Counted from the stretch's first letter, positions 28,326-38,592 are shown. The stretch: 64,000 nucleotides of DNA from Flavobacteriaceae bacterium (GCA_947371275.1 CANBOV010000001.1:18182-82181); one strand, 5' to 3'. The notes: generated by a model from the sequence alone, not told the origin. Translations and numbers: made by a program.

Positions 28326-30806
28326 TTAAAAATAGAAACCGAAAGAGCCTTTAATAGTAAAGTTATTAGTATCAGGTAGATTTCTGTAATTCCCTCGCCA
28401 AGCAAAGTCTAAACGAAAAACTTTAAAAATATTACCTATTCCAGCATTATATTCCCAATAAGGTTTTTCAGGAGCTTTGTATATCAAACCAGAGGCATTA
28501 ATAGCTTTATTTTGGTCTGAAACAGTACCGTAGACTCCTTTAATCCCGACAATTTCGCGTAAATTCAATTTACGCAATACCGGAATTCGAGCAAATATCT
28601 TTCCATTGAAATTATGCTCCCATTGTAATGTTGCATATTGATCAGCGACAAATTCATAGAAATTCAAATTACTAAAGGTGTTTTCAATAATAAAATAAGT
28701 CTGATTCCCAGGAACAACACTCATTAAACCCAACGGAATTTTACCATACGTTTTACCCAACTCCATAATAAAATTAGAACGTCCTATCGCTCCAATAATG
28801 ATTGGTTGTTTATAATATAATTGCAGTTTTTGATAATCAAAATCACTATTAATAAAACCTTTAAATCCCTGACTGTAATTCACAAAAAAGCGACTGTAAG
28901 GACTGTCAATGTCACGGCGCTCTACCCCATATCCTATAGTTTTCTTTTTAGGTGTAAATTCAATCTGTAGATTCAATTCTGATTGTTTAACTTCACTTTT
29001 GGTAGTTGTAAAGGAATCATCTTTATAATAATCTAACTTAAATGTAGAAGAGGCAGACTCTAACGTTCTATAGGTAAATCCTAGTTGAAATGTTAGATTT
29101 TTTAAAGGTTCAATTTCTCCTTGAAGAGAGGTCAAGTTAATATTTGTTAACTTTCCATTTGAACCTGTAGTAAACAAGCCAGATGAAGCATAACTCCTCC
29201 CTAACACATCATTAGTTGTGGTCAAACTTGCCCCGATCTGTTCCACATCTCTCCGATTACCACCAGATATGATTATTCTATTTTTCTTATCAATCATCCA
29301 TTTTCCCGAAGCACCATATTTGAACTTATTATCTCCAAATCCATAAGCTGTATATCCTTGCAAACGCCATAAATCATTAGGCCCAAAATAAGTTCGCCCA
29401 CCAGCTCTTAGTCTTAGTCCTTCTACTTGGTTATAACCAATTGTGGAAAATATTGGCCCATAATCAAAATGACCAGACTGTATATAACCACTCCCTAAAA
29501 TAGAAACTAAATTATACATTTGCTTGAATCGTTTAACAGTCTTGAGGGTATCAATCATTTTATAAATCTTAACTTCATCTTTGTTAAGTTTTTCAAAACG
29601 ATTTTCTTGCCAAAACTCATCCGATTTAGCGTAAACAGAATTATCTATAAAATTAATTTCGTCTTTATAAAATTTATCTGGCTTCTTTTCATCGAATTTA
29701 AAATTTTTATACAGTGTTGTTCTTTTACCATAAACTCCTTTAGATTCTTCTTTCTTTCTCAAGGCAAAATCAGACATCATATAATCTCGTGTTGGCAAAA
29801 ATACTGAGTCATTTAACACCTCAAATTCCTGTTCAATATAAATATCTTTTACCCAATTAATATTTGCACTTTTAGTCACTGCCATATTTATAGTCTTAAT
29901 TGCAAACGTGGTATCATTAACCCAAAAATCTCCTTTAAAAGTTAATTCATTTTTTCTTCTAGGATAGAATACTATGTTATAACATAATTTATTATCAATT
30001 ACAGCAGTATCTGCTAAAACATAATTATAAACATCGATTCCTGTTCTAGATAATGGACTAGTAAAACTCTTATCAAAAAAATTTAAATAGTTATCATAAA
30101 TATCAAAATCACTGTATAAGTCTTTAATAAACATATTCACTCCGTCACCATTCCCAAGTCCTGAATTTTTATTAGCCTTTATTATTTCTTTGGTTTTTTT
30201 GTTTTCGTTATCTCCATAAAACTCAGATAATGTCTCATTTATGAAAATTGGCAAATAGGTTTTTCCGGTAACTTTTGAAGTATCTACGTTTTTAAACACA
30301 AACTCCATACCTTTAAAAATCTTACTTTTCATAAAGGCACTGTCTATGGTGTTCATATCAAACTCTACTTTTTCGTATTTATCATATTGATATTGTTTGA
30401 ACATCTTCAGTCCATTCTTCCTTCTTCGTTCCCATATTTTTCTAAGAATATCTAACGCAGGATTATTTTTTTTTGATGTTTTACCTGCAAATATTTTAAC
30501 CTCTTTCAAGGTATTTCCTTCCGTCAAGATAACCTTAAAATCATAATTAACTTGTTTTGGTAATTTTACCTCTTTATCAGGAAAACCAACAAAAGAAACT
30601 ATTAAAGCAGTATAATTCTCTGAGGATTCAATATAAAAACGCCCGTCTTCATTTGAAACCACACCAGTCTGTGACCCTTTAAAAACAACATTTGCAAAAG
30701 GAACTGGCTGCTTAGAATTGTCTAAAACAATTCCGCTAACTTTAGTTTGGGCAAAAAAAGTCGTAATAAAGAAAACAAAAAATAAACAAGAAAATATTTT
30801 TTTCAT
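28326..30806 (-). CDS. DUF5686/carboxypeptidase-regulatory-like domain outer membrane protein
   Basis: Signal peptide, regulatory-like domain, beta-barrel ending SFGFYF. Confidence 0.85.
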   Translation of the reverse strand: MKKIFSCLFFVFFITTFFAQTKVSGIVLDNSKQPVPFANVVFKGSQTGVVSNEDGRFYIESSENYTALIVSFVGFPDKEVKLPKQVNYDFKVILTEGNTLKEVKIFAGKTSKKNNPALDILRKIWERRRKNGLKMFKQYQYDKYEKVEFDMNTIDSAFMKSKIFKGMEFVFKNVDTSKVTGKTYLPIFINETLSEFYGDNENKKTKEIIKANKNSGLGNGDGVNMFIKDLYSDFDIYDNYLNFFDKSFTSPLSRTGIDVYNYVLADTAVIDNKLCYNIVFYPRRKNELTFKGDFWVNDTTFAIKTINMAVTKSANINWVKDIYIEQEFEVLNDSVFLPTRDYMMSDFALRKKEESKGVYGKRTTLYKNFKFDEKKPDKFYKDEINFIDNSVYAKSDEFWQENRFEKLNKDEVKIYKMIDTLKTVKRFKQMYNLVSILGSGYIQSGHFDYGPIFSTIGYNQVEGLRLRAGGRTYFGPNDLWRLQGYTAYGFGDNKFKYGASGKWMIDKKNRIIISGGNRRDVEQIGASLTTTNDVLGRSYASSGLFTTGSNGKLTNINLTSLQGEIEPLKNLTFQLGFTYRTLESASSTFKLDYYKDDSFTTTKSEVKQSELNLQIEFTPKKKTIGYGVERRDIDSPYSRFFVNYSQGFKGFINSDFDYQKLQLYYKQPIIIGAIGRSNFIMELGKTYGKIPLGLMSVVPGNQTYFIIENTFSNLNFYEFVADQYATLQWEHNFNGKIFARIPVLRKLNLREIVGIKGVYGTVSDQNKAINASGLIYKAPEKPYWEYNAGIGNIFKVFRLDFAWRGNYRNLPDTNNFTIKGSFGFYF

Positions 30807-30810
30807 ATCC

Positions 30811-30847
30811 AAAAAAAAACTTCATCAAGTAATTTTTGATGAAGTTT
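30811..30847 (-). terminator. Intrinsic terminator after pdhB
   Basis: Minus strand AAACTTCATCAAAAATTACTTGATGAAGTTTTTTTTT. Confidence 0.85.
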
Positions 30848-30867
30848 CAAATATAGGTAATTTTAAA

Positions 30868-31845
30868 TTATTTGTAAGCTACTTTTTTCACCGCTTTAAT
30901 AACATCTTCGGCATTTGGCAACCACTCTTTAAGCAAAGTTGGTGAATATGGTGCAGGTGTATCAGCAGTTGTGATTCTCTGTATAGGAGCATCCAAATAA
31001 TCAAAAGCTCTCTCTTGAACCATATAAGTAATTTCAGCAGCAACACTAGCAAATGGCCATGCTTCTTCCAACACTACTAATCGATTTGTTTTCTTAACTG
31101 AATTGAGAATCGTTTCATAATCCATAGGGCGCACCGTTCTTAAATCAATAATTTCACATGAAATCCCCTCTTTAGCTAATTGTTCTGCTGCGATATGGGC
31201 TTCTTTAATGATTTTACCAAAAGAAACTATAGTAACATCAGTACCTTCTCGTTTAATGTCAGCAACTCCTATAGGAATTGTATAATCTCCTTCTGGCACT
31301 TCTCCTTTATCTCCATACATCTGTTCAGACTCCATAAAAATCACTGGGTCATTATCCCGAATTGCTGCTTTTAACAAGCCTTTAGCATCGTATACTGTCG
31401 ACGGAACAACAACTTTCAATCCTGGTGTATTAGCAAACCAATTTTCAAATGCTTGAGAATGCGTAGCTCCTAATTGACCTGCAGAAGCTGTAGGCCCCCT
31501 AAAAACCATTGGCATCGGAAATTGTCCCGCTGACATTTGACGCATTTTTGCAGCATTATTGATAATTTGATCAATTCCAACTAAAGAAAAATTAAATGTC
31601 ATATATTCAACAATTGGACGACAACCATTCATGGCTGAACCTACTGCAATTCCTGCAAAACCTAATTCAGCAATTGGAGTATCTATAACTCTTTTGGGTC
31701 CAAATTCATCTAACATTCCTTTTGAAGCTTTATAGGCTCCATTATACTCTGCCACTTCTTCTCCCATTAAATATACGGATTCATCGCGACGCATTTCTTC
31801 ACTCATCGCTTCGGCAATCGCTTCTCTAAATTGTATCGTTCTCAT
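30868..31845 (-). CDS. pdhB: Pyruvate dehydrogenase complex E1 component subunit beta
   Basis: REAIAEAMSEEMRRDESVYLMGEEVAEYNGAYK, VDQIIN-like, SPTLLKEWLPN. Confidence 0.95.
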   Translation of the reverse strand: MRTIQFREAIAEAMSEEMRRDESVYLMGEEVAEYNGAYKASKGMLDEFGPKRVIDTPIAELGFAGIAVGSAMNGCRPIVEYMTFNFSLVGIDQIINNAAKMRQMSAGQFPMPMVFRGPTASAGQLGATHSQAFENWFANTPGLKVVVPSTVYDAKGLLKAAIRDNDPVIFMESEQMYGDKGEVPEGDYTIPIGVADIKREGTDVTIVSFGKIIKEAHIAAEQLAKEGISCEIIDLRTVRPMDYETILNSVKKTNRLVVLEEAWPFASVAAEITYMVQERAFDYLDAPIQRITTADTPAPYSPTLLKEWLPNAEDVIKAVKKVAYK

Positions 31846-31955
31846 AAAAATTACTTTGTATCAATTTTGGATAGCAAAAGTAAAAATTTAAAATGATAAA
31901 CCATTTTTTTTGGAGTTTTTTGTAGGTGGCTTATTCGAAATAACAGATTTCTAAG

Positions 31956-31971
31956 TTACGAAATCGATATA
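31956..31971. repeat. 16-bp direct repeat, left copy (TTACGAAATCGATATA)
   Basis: Identical to 33590-33605. Confidence 0.8.
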
Positions 31972-32024
31972 TTAAGTATTCTATTCTACTTCCACCCATG
32001 ATACTTAGCAACTTCCCTATAATA

Positions 32025-32190
32025 TCAGATTGCTTTTTCACTATGTTCTCTTGCTAATTTAGCACTATTGTATGCTTGATTTTCATCTCCATTCACGTGA
32101 TATTTCATTGCTTCTAAATAAGCTTTTGCTGCATACTAATGCTCTTTTATCGCTTTTAATGATATTCGATGTTGACGCGCCGAATGTCTT
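32025..32190 (-). pseudogene. Remnant of a small Ala/His-rich stress-associated protein
   Basis: Minus strand RHSARQHRISLKAIKEH*YAAKAYLEAMKYHVNGDENQAYNSAKLAREHSEKAI*, one in-frame TAG at 32136-32138, no obvious start. Confidence 0.6.
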
Positions 32191-32205
32191 CAAAGTTTTT
32201 ATATT

Positions 32206-32529
32206 TTATCCATTATTTTCTTCAAGATTATTATGATTGTCTCCACCTATACTATAGCCATTATTTTCTTCATCTTCATTCCCGTTTTTTTCTTGTTCGT
32301 CATCTAATTCTGAACCTGGTATATCCAAATCAGCACCTGATTTATCTTGATTGAAATCCTTCTCATTATTGCTCCCATCATTTCCATTGGATTCTTTTGT
32401 TTTGGTAATGTCTTCGGGATCGATTTCGATTTCTTTCTTGTCGTTATTATAAATATCCTCATTAGGGGGATAGTTCAGGTAATTTGGCAGTACTTGGTTA
32501 GACTTAGTTAATCTTTCGTTTTTTTTCAT
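32206..32529 (-). CDS. Hypothetical acidic low-complexity protein
   Basis: ORF overlapping the upstream gene by 4 nt (ATGA). Confidence 0.55.
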   Translation of the reverse strand: MKKNERLTKSNQVLPNYLNYPPNEDIYNNDKKEIEIDPEDITKTKESNGNDGSNNEKDFNQDKSGADLDIPGSELDDEQEKNGNEDEENNGYSIGGDNHNNLEENNG

Positions 32530-32942
32530 GATTTTTCTTCTTGAGTTATCTTCGCTCTTTCACTTTTAAGCTTTAATTCTTCCATATCTGCATCCATTTT
32601 TTCTTTCTTCATTCCTACTCTAATAAAAGCGAATAAACTCATATAAACATTGGCTATCCAAACTAATGATAACGCTGAAATAAGATAGCCTCGCCAATCA
32701 TCATACAAAAGTTGAAATTTTGTTAGAAGCAAAAAGGCTAAACTTACGTAATGGCTAAAACAATATTCACATGTGAATAAGTAGAAAAATTTTCGAATGA
32801 ATAATGATTTACTGTGTTTTGACTTTTCGATACAAAACGCTCTTGATTCCTTAAATATTTCTTCCCTAGTCACTGTCCATGAAATACAAGCAATTGGAAT
32901 TGATAAAAGAAACAGAAAAAACAGTTGTTGACTATATAACAT
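32526..32942 (-). CDS. Hypothetical membrane protein with CEYCFSH motif
   Basis: Three hydrophobic segments and FTCEYCFSHYVSL. Confidence 0.65.
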   Translation of the reverse strand: MLYSQQLFFLFLLSIPIACISWTVTREEIFKESRAFCIEKSKHSKSLFIRKFFYLFTCEYCFSHYVSLAFLLLTKFQLLYDDWRGYLISALSLVWIANVYMSLFAFIRVGMKKEKMDADMEELKLKSERAKITQEEKS

Positions 32943-33025
32943 TCAATTATAAATTTAAATTCTATTTTTTAATTCTTTCTTTAAACATAGAATTAGCTTC
33001 CATCTGCCCGTTTTTATGACAAAGA

Positions 33026-33481
33026 TTAATTTTTAATTGGTATTATCAGTAGTGGTATTTTTACATTTTTTAAAACACTCTCAGTAACACTGCCCATAAC
33101 TGCTCTTTCAAGCCAATTATGACTATGGGATCCTAAAACAATTAAATCAGAATGCAGTTTTTTTGCTGTCTCTAAAATTATTGTTGAAAATTCTCCTTGC
33201 TCTGCGACAACCTCAACATCAGCATTTTTTATACGATCCTTTATTTTATTTAAAAAATTTAAAGAGGATTCTATTAGGCTTTCATTATTATCTATATTAA
33301 AAAAATCATAACCATAAAAACCCATAAATGGCTCAGAATCTATGCTATTATAATAGGAATCATCAGCCACTACGTGTAAAAGGGTAACTTTAGCATTCAT
33401 ACGCTGAGCCAATTCAAAACCTTTTTCAGCGATTAGTTGTGCTGAAAGTCCATAATCAAGTGCAATTAAAATCTTATCCAT
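33026..33481 (-). CDS. Universal stress protein (UspA family)
   Basis: KILIALDYG, DLIVLGSHSHNWLERAVMGSVTESVLKNVKIPLLIIP. Confidence 0.93.
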   Translation of the reverse strand: MDKILIALDYGLSAQLIAEKGFELAQRMNAKVTLLHVVADDSYYNSIDSEPFMGFYGYDFFNIDNNESLIESSLNFLNKIKDRIKNADVEVVAEQGEFSTIILETAKKLHSDLIVLGSHSHNWLERAVMGSVTESVLKNVKIPLLIIPIKN

Positions 33482-33589
33482 TTGTGCCTTTTGTATAATT
33501 TGAACAATGTAATTCTATTTCATAAAGATACTTTACCCCCATTTTTTAATTTTTATACAACTATTATTTTCTGTTATATAATTAACACT

Positions 33590-33605
33590 TTACGAAATCG
33601 ATATA
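33590..33605. repeat. 16-bp direct repeat, right copy (TTACGAAATCGATATA)
   Basis: Identical to 31956-31971. Confidence 0.8.
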
Positions 33606-33696
33606 ATAGAGTAAAATTATTATGCACGCATAGTACATTATTCAAAATAATGTGCTAATTTTGTGCCTCAAATTTGTCAACAAACACTTAATAATT

Positions 33697-34443
33697 ATGA
33701 AAATATTAGTTTGCATCAGTCATGTGCCTGATACTACTTCAAAAATCAATTTCATCAATGGCGATACCGAATTTGACACAAACGGAGTGCAATTTGTAAT
33801 TAATCCAAATGATGAGTTTGGATTAACTAGAGCGATTTGGTTTCAAGAACAACAAGGCGCCAATATAACGGTGGTTAACGTTGGAAACACTGATGTCGAA
33901 GCAACACTTAGAAAAGCCTTAGCCATAGGAGCTAATGAAGCTATTAGAATTAATGCAAATCCTAGAGATGGATTTTTTGTAGCAAAGCAAATAGCTGAAG
34001 TAGCAAAAAATGGCAATTACGATTTAATAATATGTGGCAAGGAATCGTTAGACTATAATGGCGGGATGGTTCCCGGAATGCTTGCTTCTTTATTAAATTA
34101 CAACTTTGTGAATTCTTGTACAGAACTTTCAATAGAAGGAAATATTGCCAAGGTAGCAAGAGAAATAGACGGAGGGAAAGAAATAATTTCAGCAACATTA
34201 CCTTTAGTAATTGGAGGTCAAAAAGGATTGGTGGAAGAAAAAGATTTACGTATTCCTAACATGCGCGGAATTATGACTGCAAGAACAAAAGTTTTAACAG
34301 TTTTAGAGCCAATAACAGCCAATTCCAATACATTGGCGGTAAAATTCGAAAAGCCAATGGCAAAATCAGCAGTAAAATTAGTTTCAGCTGATAATTTGGA
34401 CGAATTAATCAATTTGTTACACAACGAAGCTAAAGTTATCTAA
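33697..34443 (+). CDS. etfB: Electron transfer flavoprotein subunit beta
   Basis: MKILVCISHVPDTTSKI, VINPNDEFGLTRA. Confidence 0.95.
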   Translation: MKILVCISHVPDTTSKINFINGDTEFDTNGVQFVINPNDEFGLTRAIWFQEQQGANITVVNVGNTDVEATLRKALAIGANEAIRINANPRDGFFVAKQIAEVAKNGNYDLIICGKESLDYNGGMVPGMLASLLNYNFVNSCTELSIEGNIAKVAREIDGGKEIISATLPLVIGGQKGLVEEKDLRIPNMRGIMTARTKVLTVLEPITANSNTLAVKFEKPMAKSAVKLVSADNLDELINLLHNEAKVI

Positions 34444-34459
34444 TTAAAATAAAAATAGT

Positions 34460-35428
34460 ATGTCATTATTAATATATGCAGAATCTGTAGACGGAAAATT
34501 TAAAAAAGTAGCTTTTGAATTAGCATCCTATGCAAAAAAAGTAGCCGAATCTTTAGGAACAACAGTAACTGCGGTTACAGTAAATGCTGCCAATGTTTCT
34601 GATTTATCAAAATATGGTGTAGATAACATTTTAAAAGTCACTAATGAAAAGTTGGCCAACTTCAATGCTAAAGCATATGCAGATGTAATAAAACAAGCCG
34701 CACTTAAAGAAAATGCTAAAGTGATATTGTTATCATCCTCTACAGATAGTTTATACTTAGCCCCAAACGTAGCTGTTGGATTAGAAGCTGGATTTGCCTC
34801 TAATGTCGTTGGATTGCCTACTAGCATTAACCCATTTCAAGTAAAAAGAAATGCTTTTTCTAATAAAGCATTCAACATTACAGAAATATCAACCGACATT
34901 AAAGTGTTAAGCTTAGCTAAAAACTCTTATGGCGTTTTCGAAAATAGTTCAACTTCTACGGAAGAAGATTTTACACCTATTTTGAATGATGCTGATTTCA
35001 ATGTAAAAGTAGTTGCAGTAGAAAAAACAACTGGCAAAGTAACAATAGCCGATGCTGATATAGTAGTTTCTGGAGGTCGCGGTTTAAAAGGCCCAGAAAA
35101 CTGGGGGATGTTAGAAGAGTTAGCTACTGTATTAGGAGCAGCAACAGCATGTTCAAAACCCGTTTCCGATTTAGGATGGAGACCACATAGTGAGCATGTA
35201 GGACAAACTGGGAAACCTGTTGCCACAAATCTATATATTGCCATTGGAATCTCAGGTGCCATACAACACATCGCCGGAATAAATTCTTCAAAAGTAAAGT
35301 TAGTCATCAATTCCGATCCTGAAGCTCCTTTCTTTAAAGTAGCAGATTATGGCGTAGTAGGCGATGCTTTTGACATTGTACCAAGATTAACTCAAAAACT
35401 TAAAGAATTCAAAGCACAAAACACATAA
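34460..35428 (+). CDS. etfA: Electron transfer flavoprotein subunit alpha
   Basis: SGGRGLKGPENWGMLEELA, GQTGKPVATNLYIAIGISGAIQH. Confidence 0.96.
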   Translation: MSLLIYAESVDGKFKKVAFELASYAKKVAESLGTTVTAVTVNAANVSDLSKYGVDNILKVTNEKLANFNAKAYADVIKQAALKENAKVILLSSSTDSLYLAPNVAVGLEAGFASNVVGLPTSINPFQVKRNAFSNKAFNITEISTDIKVLSLAKNSYGVFENSSTSTEEDFTPILNDADFNVKVVAVEKTTGKVTIADADIVVSGGRGLKGPENWGMLEELATVLGAATACSKPVSDLGWRPHSEHVGQTGKPVATNLYIAIGISGAIQHIAGINSSKVKLVINSDPEAPFFKVADYGVVGDAFDIVPRLTQKLKEFKAQNT

Positions 35429-35450
35429 ACCAATTTATTAATTCAAATAA

Positions 35451-35492
35451 GAGCTGTCAGAAATATATAGTTTACTGACAGCTCTTTTTTTT
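35451..35492 (+). terminator. Intrinsic terminator after etfA
   Basis: GAGCTGTCAG..CTGACAGCTC TTTTTTTT. Confidence 0.92.
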
Positions 35493-35673
35493 GAGTTTCA
35501 TTTTTTGGAGCGAAAAGTTTTTGTTACTTTGCAGTCCATATTCTTGTCATAAACTGCAAGTCCATGTAAAACGGAATCTTTATGTTAGTGTCAGGGCTAA
35601 GTACTGGATTATTGGGAAAGTTTATAATGCATTACAATAATCAAATTCTAATATCAGCAATCTAACAGCTAAA

Positions 35674-36300
35674 ATGAGTTTAGTAAAACTAACCATAAAA
35701 GGGATTTCATATAGCCAAACACAAAATGGCGCGTATGCTTTAATTTTGAATGAAGTGGATGGAGAACGAAAACTACCCATCGTAATAGGCGCTTTTGAAG
35801 CACAATCCATTGCTATAGCCTTAGAGAAAGAAATTAAACCCCCAAGACCTTTAACCCACGACCTGTTCAAAAGTTTTGCTGATCGTTTTGACATCGTCGT
35901 AAAGCAAGTAATCATTCACAAACTAGTAGATGGCGTATTCTACTCTAGTATTATTTGTGAAAGAGATAAAATAGAAGAAATTATAGATGCTAGAACTTCC
36001 GATGCAATTGCATTAGCGCTGCGGTTTAACGCACCAATTTTTACCTATAAAAATATTTTAGACAAAGCAGGAATTTATCTAAACACGAATCCAACAGAAC
36101 ATGAAAACGAAAATCAGGAGGATGATGGAGTTCTTTCAACACCAGAAACGTTTGGTCTAGAAAACAATTCAACAGTTGGAGATATTTATGTAAGCATGAG
36201 TTTATCCGAATTGCACGAAGCTTTAGAAAAAGCTGTGCAGGATGAAGATTATGAAAAAGCCGCAAAAATAAGAGACGAAATATCGAAAAGAGAAAGTTAA
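35674..36300 (+). CDS. Bifunctional nuclease family (DUF151) protein with UvrB/UvrC-like C-terminal motif
   Basis: LPIVIGAFEAQSIAIALE; C-terminal LEKAVQDEDYEKAAKIRDEI. Confidence 0.9.
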   Translation: MSLVKLTIKGISYSQTQNGAYALILNEVDGERKLPIVIGAFEAQSIAIALEKEIKPPRPLTHDLFKSFADRFDIVVKQVIIHKLVDGVFYSSIICERDKIEEIIDARTSDAIALALRFNAPIFTYKNILDKAGIYLNTNPTEHENENQEDDGVLSTPETFGLENNSTVGDIYVSMSLSELHEALEKAVQDEDYEKAAKIRDEISKRES

Positions 36301-36354
36301 TTAGGTTTTTAATTATCCATAATTCTAGTAACCTAAAAACCAAAACAACACATA

Positions 36355-37179
36355 ATGAAACAATATCATGACTTAGTGCGACATGTTTTAGAACACGGTT
36401 GTCAAAAAGGAGATAGAACTGGTACTGGTACAAAAAGCGTCTTCGGTTATCAAATTCGTTTTGATTTAAATGAAGGTTTTCCAATGGTAACTACCAAAAA
36501 ACTGCATCTAAAATCAATTATTTACGAATTACTTTGGTTCTTAAAAGGCGATACAAATATTGGCTATCTAAAAGAAAATGGTGTTAAAATATGGGATGAA
36601 TGGGCGGATGATAAAGGTGATTTAGGTCCAGTTTATGGTCATCAATGGCGCAATTGGAATAATGAAGAAATAGATCAAATATCAGAACTAATTGACACCT
36701 TAAAAAGTAATCCAAATAGTCGTCGTATGTTAGTTTCTGCATGGAATCCTTCTGTATTACCAGACACTTCTAAATCTTTTGAAGAAAATGTTGCTAATGG
36801 AAAAGCGGCCTTACCACCTTGCCACGCATTTTTTCAGTTTTATGTAGCCGACGGTAAATTATCTTGCCAATTATATCAAAGAAGTGCCGATGTTTTCTTA
36901 GGTGTTCCCTTTAACATTGCTTCCTATGCTCTATTCACCATGATGATTGCTCAAGTTTGTGATTTACAATTAGGCGAATTCATACATACTTTTGGTGATG
37001 CACATATTTACAATAATCATTTTGAACAAATAGAATTACAACTCTCGCGAGAACCTAAAGCATTACCTAAAATGATCTTGAACCCAAAAATTAAAAACAT
37101 TTTTGATTTCACTTTTGAAGACTTTACCTTAGCTAATTACGATCCACACCCACACATCAAAGGAATTGTTGCTGTTTAA
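36355..37179 (+). CDS. thyA: Thymidylate synthase
   Basis: [35 protein letters not shown]. Confidence 0.98.
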   Translation: MKQYHDLVRHVLEHGCQKGDRTGTGTKSVFGYQIRFDLNEGFPMVTTKKLHLKSIIYELLWFLKGDTNIGYLKENGVKIWDEWADDKGDLGPVYGHQWRNWNNEEIDQISELIDTLKSNPNSRRMLVSAWNPSVLPDTSKSFEENVANGKAALPPCHAFFQFYVADGKLSCQLYQRSADVFLGVPFNIASYALFTMMIAQVCDLQLGEFIHTFGDAHIYNNHFEQIELQLSREPKALPKMILNPKIKNIFDFTFEDFTLANYDPHPHIKGIVAV

Positions 37180-37263
37180 ATGACTACTTTTGTATAAAAC
37201 ATAATTGATTTATAGCCTTAAAATTGGTAATAAATCTTTGCTTTAAAGGTGAGGTATAAATAA

Positions 37264-37289
37264 GAAAAGCCACTCTAGAGCGGCTTTTC
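37264..37289. terminator. Bidirectional terminator
   Basis: GAAAAGCCACTCTAGAGCGGCTTTTC between convergent genes. Confidence 0.8.
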
Positions 37290-37310
37290 CTATTTCTCAC
37301 AATCTTAAAT

Positions 37311-37607
37311 TTACAATGCCAAAACACTATTTTCAGCTCCAGCAAAATCATTATAGGCATAACTATCAGCTTCTGGATCATTAACATAAGAACCATCTAC
37401 TAAGTATTTAAATTCAAATGAGTGGTCTTTTGGCAAGTCAAAAACTGCCTTAAAAGTACCATTCTTTAATTTTGCTAATTCACCCTCAGCTGGATTCCAA
37501 TTATTGAAATCACCTACTACAGCAGCTGTTACTGCTTTTTTTGCTTCGATTGAAAACGTAACTTTTACAACCGGTTTTGTTTTTATAAATTGCTTCTTAA
37601 TAGCCAT
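37311..37607 (-). CDS. Stand-alone isoamylase early-set / CBM48-like domain protein
   Basis: VVGDFNNWNP...FEFKYLVDGSYVNDPEADSYAYNDFAGAENSVL. Confidence 0.88.
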   Translation of the reverse strand: MAIKKQFIKTKPVVKVTFSIEAKKAVTAAVVGDFNNWNPAEGELAKLKNGTFKAVFDLPKDHSFEFKYLVDGSYVNDPEADSYAYNDFAGAENSVLAL

Positions 37608-38056
37608 AACTAATTCATTTATAGATTACTGAAGCAAAGTAAAGCGATTTTATCCAATGTTTAACATCACAATTCATTTTTAGGAGATTACTAAAAAGTA
37701 AGCCAATTTTAAAGAAAATATACAATTAACACCCATTTATAAAAAATTTCTCGAATTAAGAAAACGTTTTCTTACTACATTATCTTAAAACAACCAATCT
37801 ATTATTTTAAAATATAAATCTTATCTTTAAAGCCTAAAATCGTCTAGATTCATAAAAAATCTAGAATAATATAAATTTATTAAACACCAAATCAAGTAAC
37901 AAAAGTTCCTAATATAAATCCTTATTTCTTTTCAATCAAAATAATTATGAAAGTGTCCTTTATGAAATTTATTAAAAAAGAATTTCATTGACAAATGAAT
38001 AAATACCATTCTAAAAAACGAATAATTAAAAACCCATAAATAAATATTTCTGCAGT

Positions 38057-38539
38057 ATGATTACAATTATAGCTGCTGTCGCAGAAAACAATGCTTTAGG
38101 AAAAAACAATAAATTGCTCTGGCACTTACCTGATGATTTCAATAGATTCAAAACACTTACTTCAAATCACTATATTATAATGGGACGTAAAACTTTTGAG
38201 AGCTTCCCAAAACCCTTACCAAACAGAACTCATGTTATAATATCACGACAAAAAGACTATGCCCATGAAGGATGTATTGTGGTAACTTCACTCGAAGAAG
38301 CGATTTCATCATGCCCCAAAGACAAAGAAAACTTTATTATTGGTGGTGGAGAAATTTATAAACAATCCATAGAGTTTGCTGATAAAATTGATATTACTAA
38401 AGTACATCATAGTTTTGAAGCCGATACTTTTTTTCCAGAATTAGAATTGAATCTTTGGCAATTAGAACATAATGAATTCCATTCAAAAGACGAGAAACAC
38501 GCGTTCGACTTTAGTTTTTTAACGTACTACCGTAAATAA
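38057..38539 (+). CDS. folA: Dihydrofolate reductase
   Basis: IIAAVAENNALGKNNKLLWHLPDDFNRFK, IMGRKTFES. Confidence 0.96.
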   Translation: MITIIAAVAENNALGKNNKLLWHLPDDFNRFKTLTSNHYIIMGRKTFESFPKPLPNRTHVIISRQKDYAHEGCIVVTSLEEAISSCPKDKENFIIGGGEIYKQSIEFADKIDITKVHHSFEADTFFPELELNLWQLEHNEFHSKDEKHAFDFSFLTYYRK

Positions 38540-38563
38540 AAAAACACCCCCACAGGGGTGTTC
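38540..38563 (-). terminator. Intrinsic terminator for the minus-strand gene, possibly bidirectional
   Basis: AACACCCCCACAGGGGTGTT flanked by an A-run on the plus strand. Confidence 0.75.
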
Positions 38564-38592
38564 TAAACCAAAATAAATAAAAGCATTACCTT

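Noticed and set aside
32169-32354. Plus-strand 61-aa ORF (FLHYSHYFLHL)
   Set aside because: Antisense to the low-complexity acidic ORF and pseudogene region; chance translation of AT-rich DNA.
35583-35664. Possible 26-aa upstream ORF (MLVSGLSTGLLGKFIMHYNNQILISAI*) before the DUF151 gene
   Set aside because: No residue enrichment linked to the downstream function and no following terminator, unlike the met leaders.
36041-36484. 147-aa minus-strand ORF spanning the DUF151-thyA junction
   Set aside because: Antisense to two conserved genes; Leu/Phe/His-rich shadow translation.
37620-38056. Long AT-rich intergenic gap upstream of folA, checked for an RNA gene or riboswitch
   Set aside because: No conserved structured motif or terminator recognised by eye; only AT-rich palindromes.
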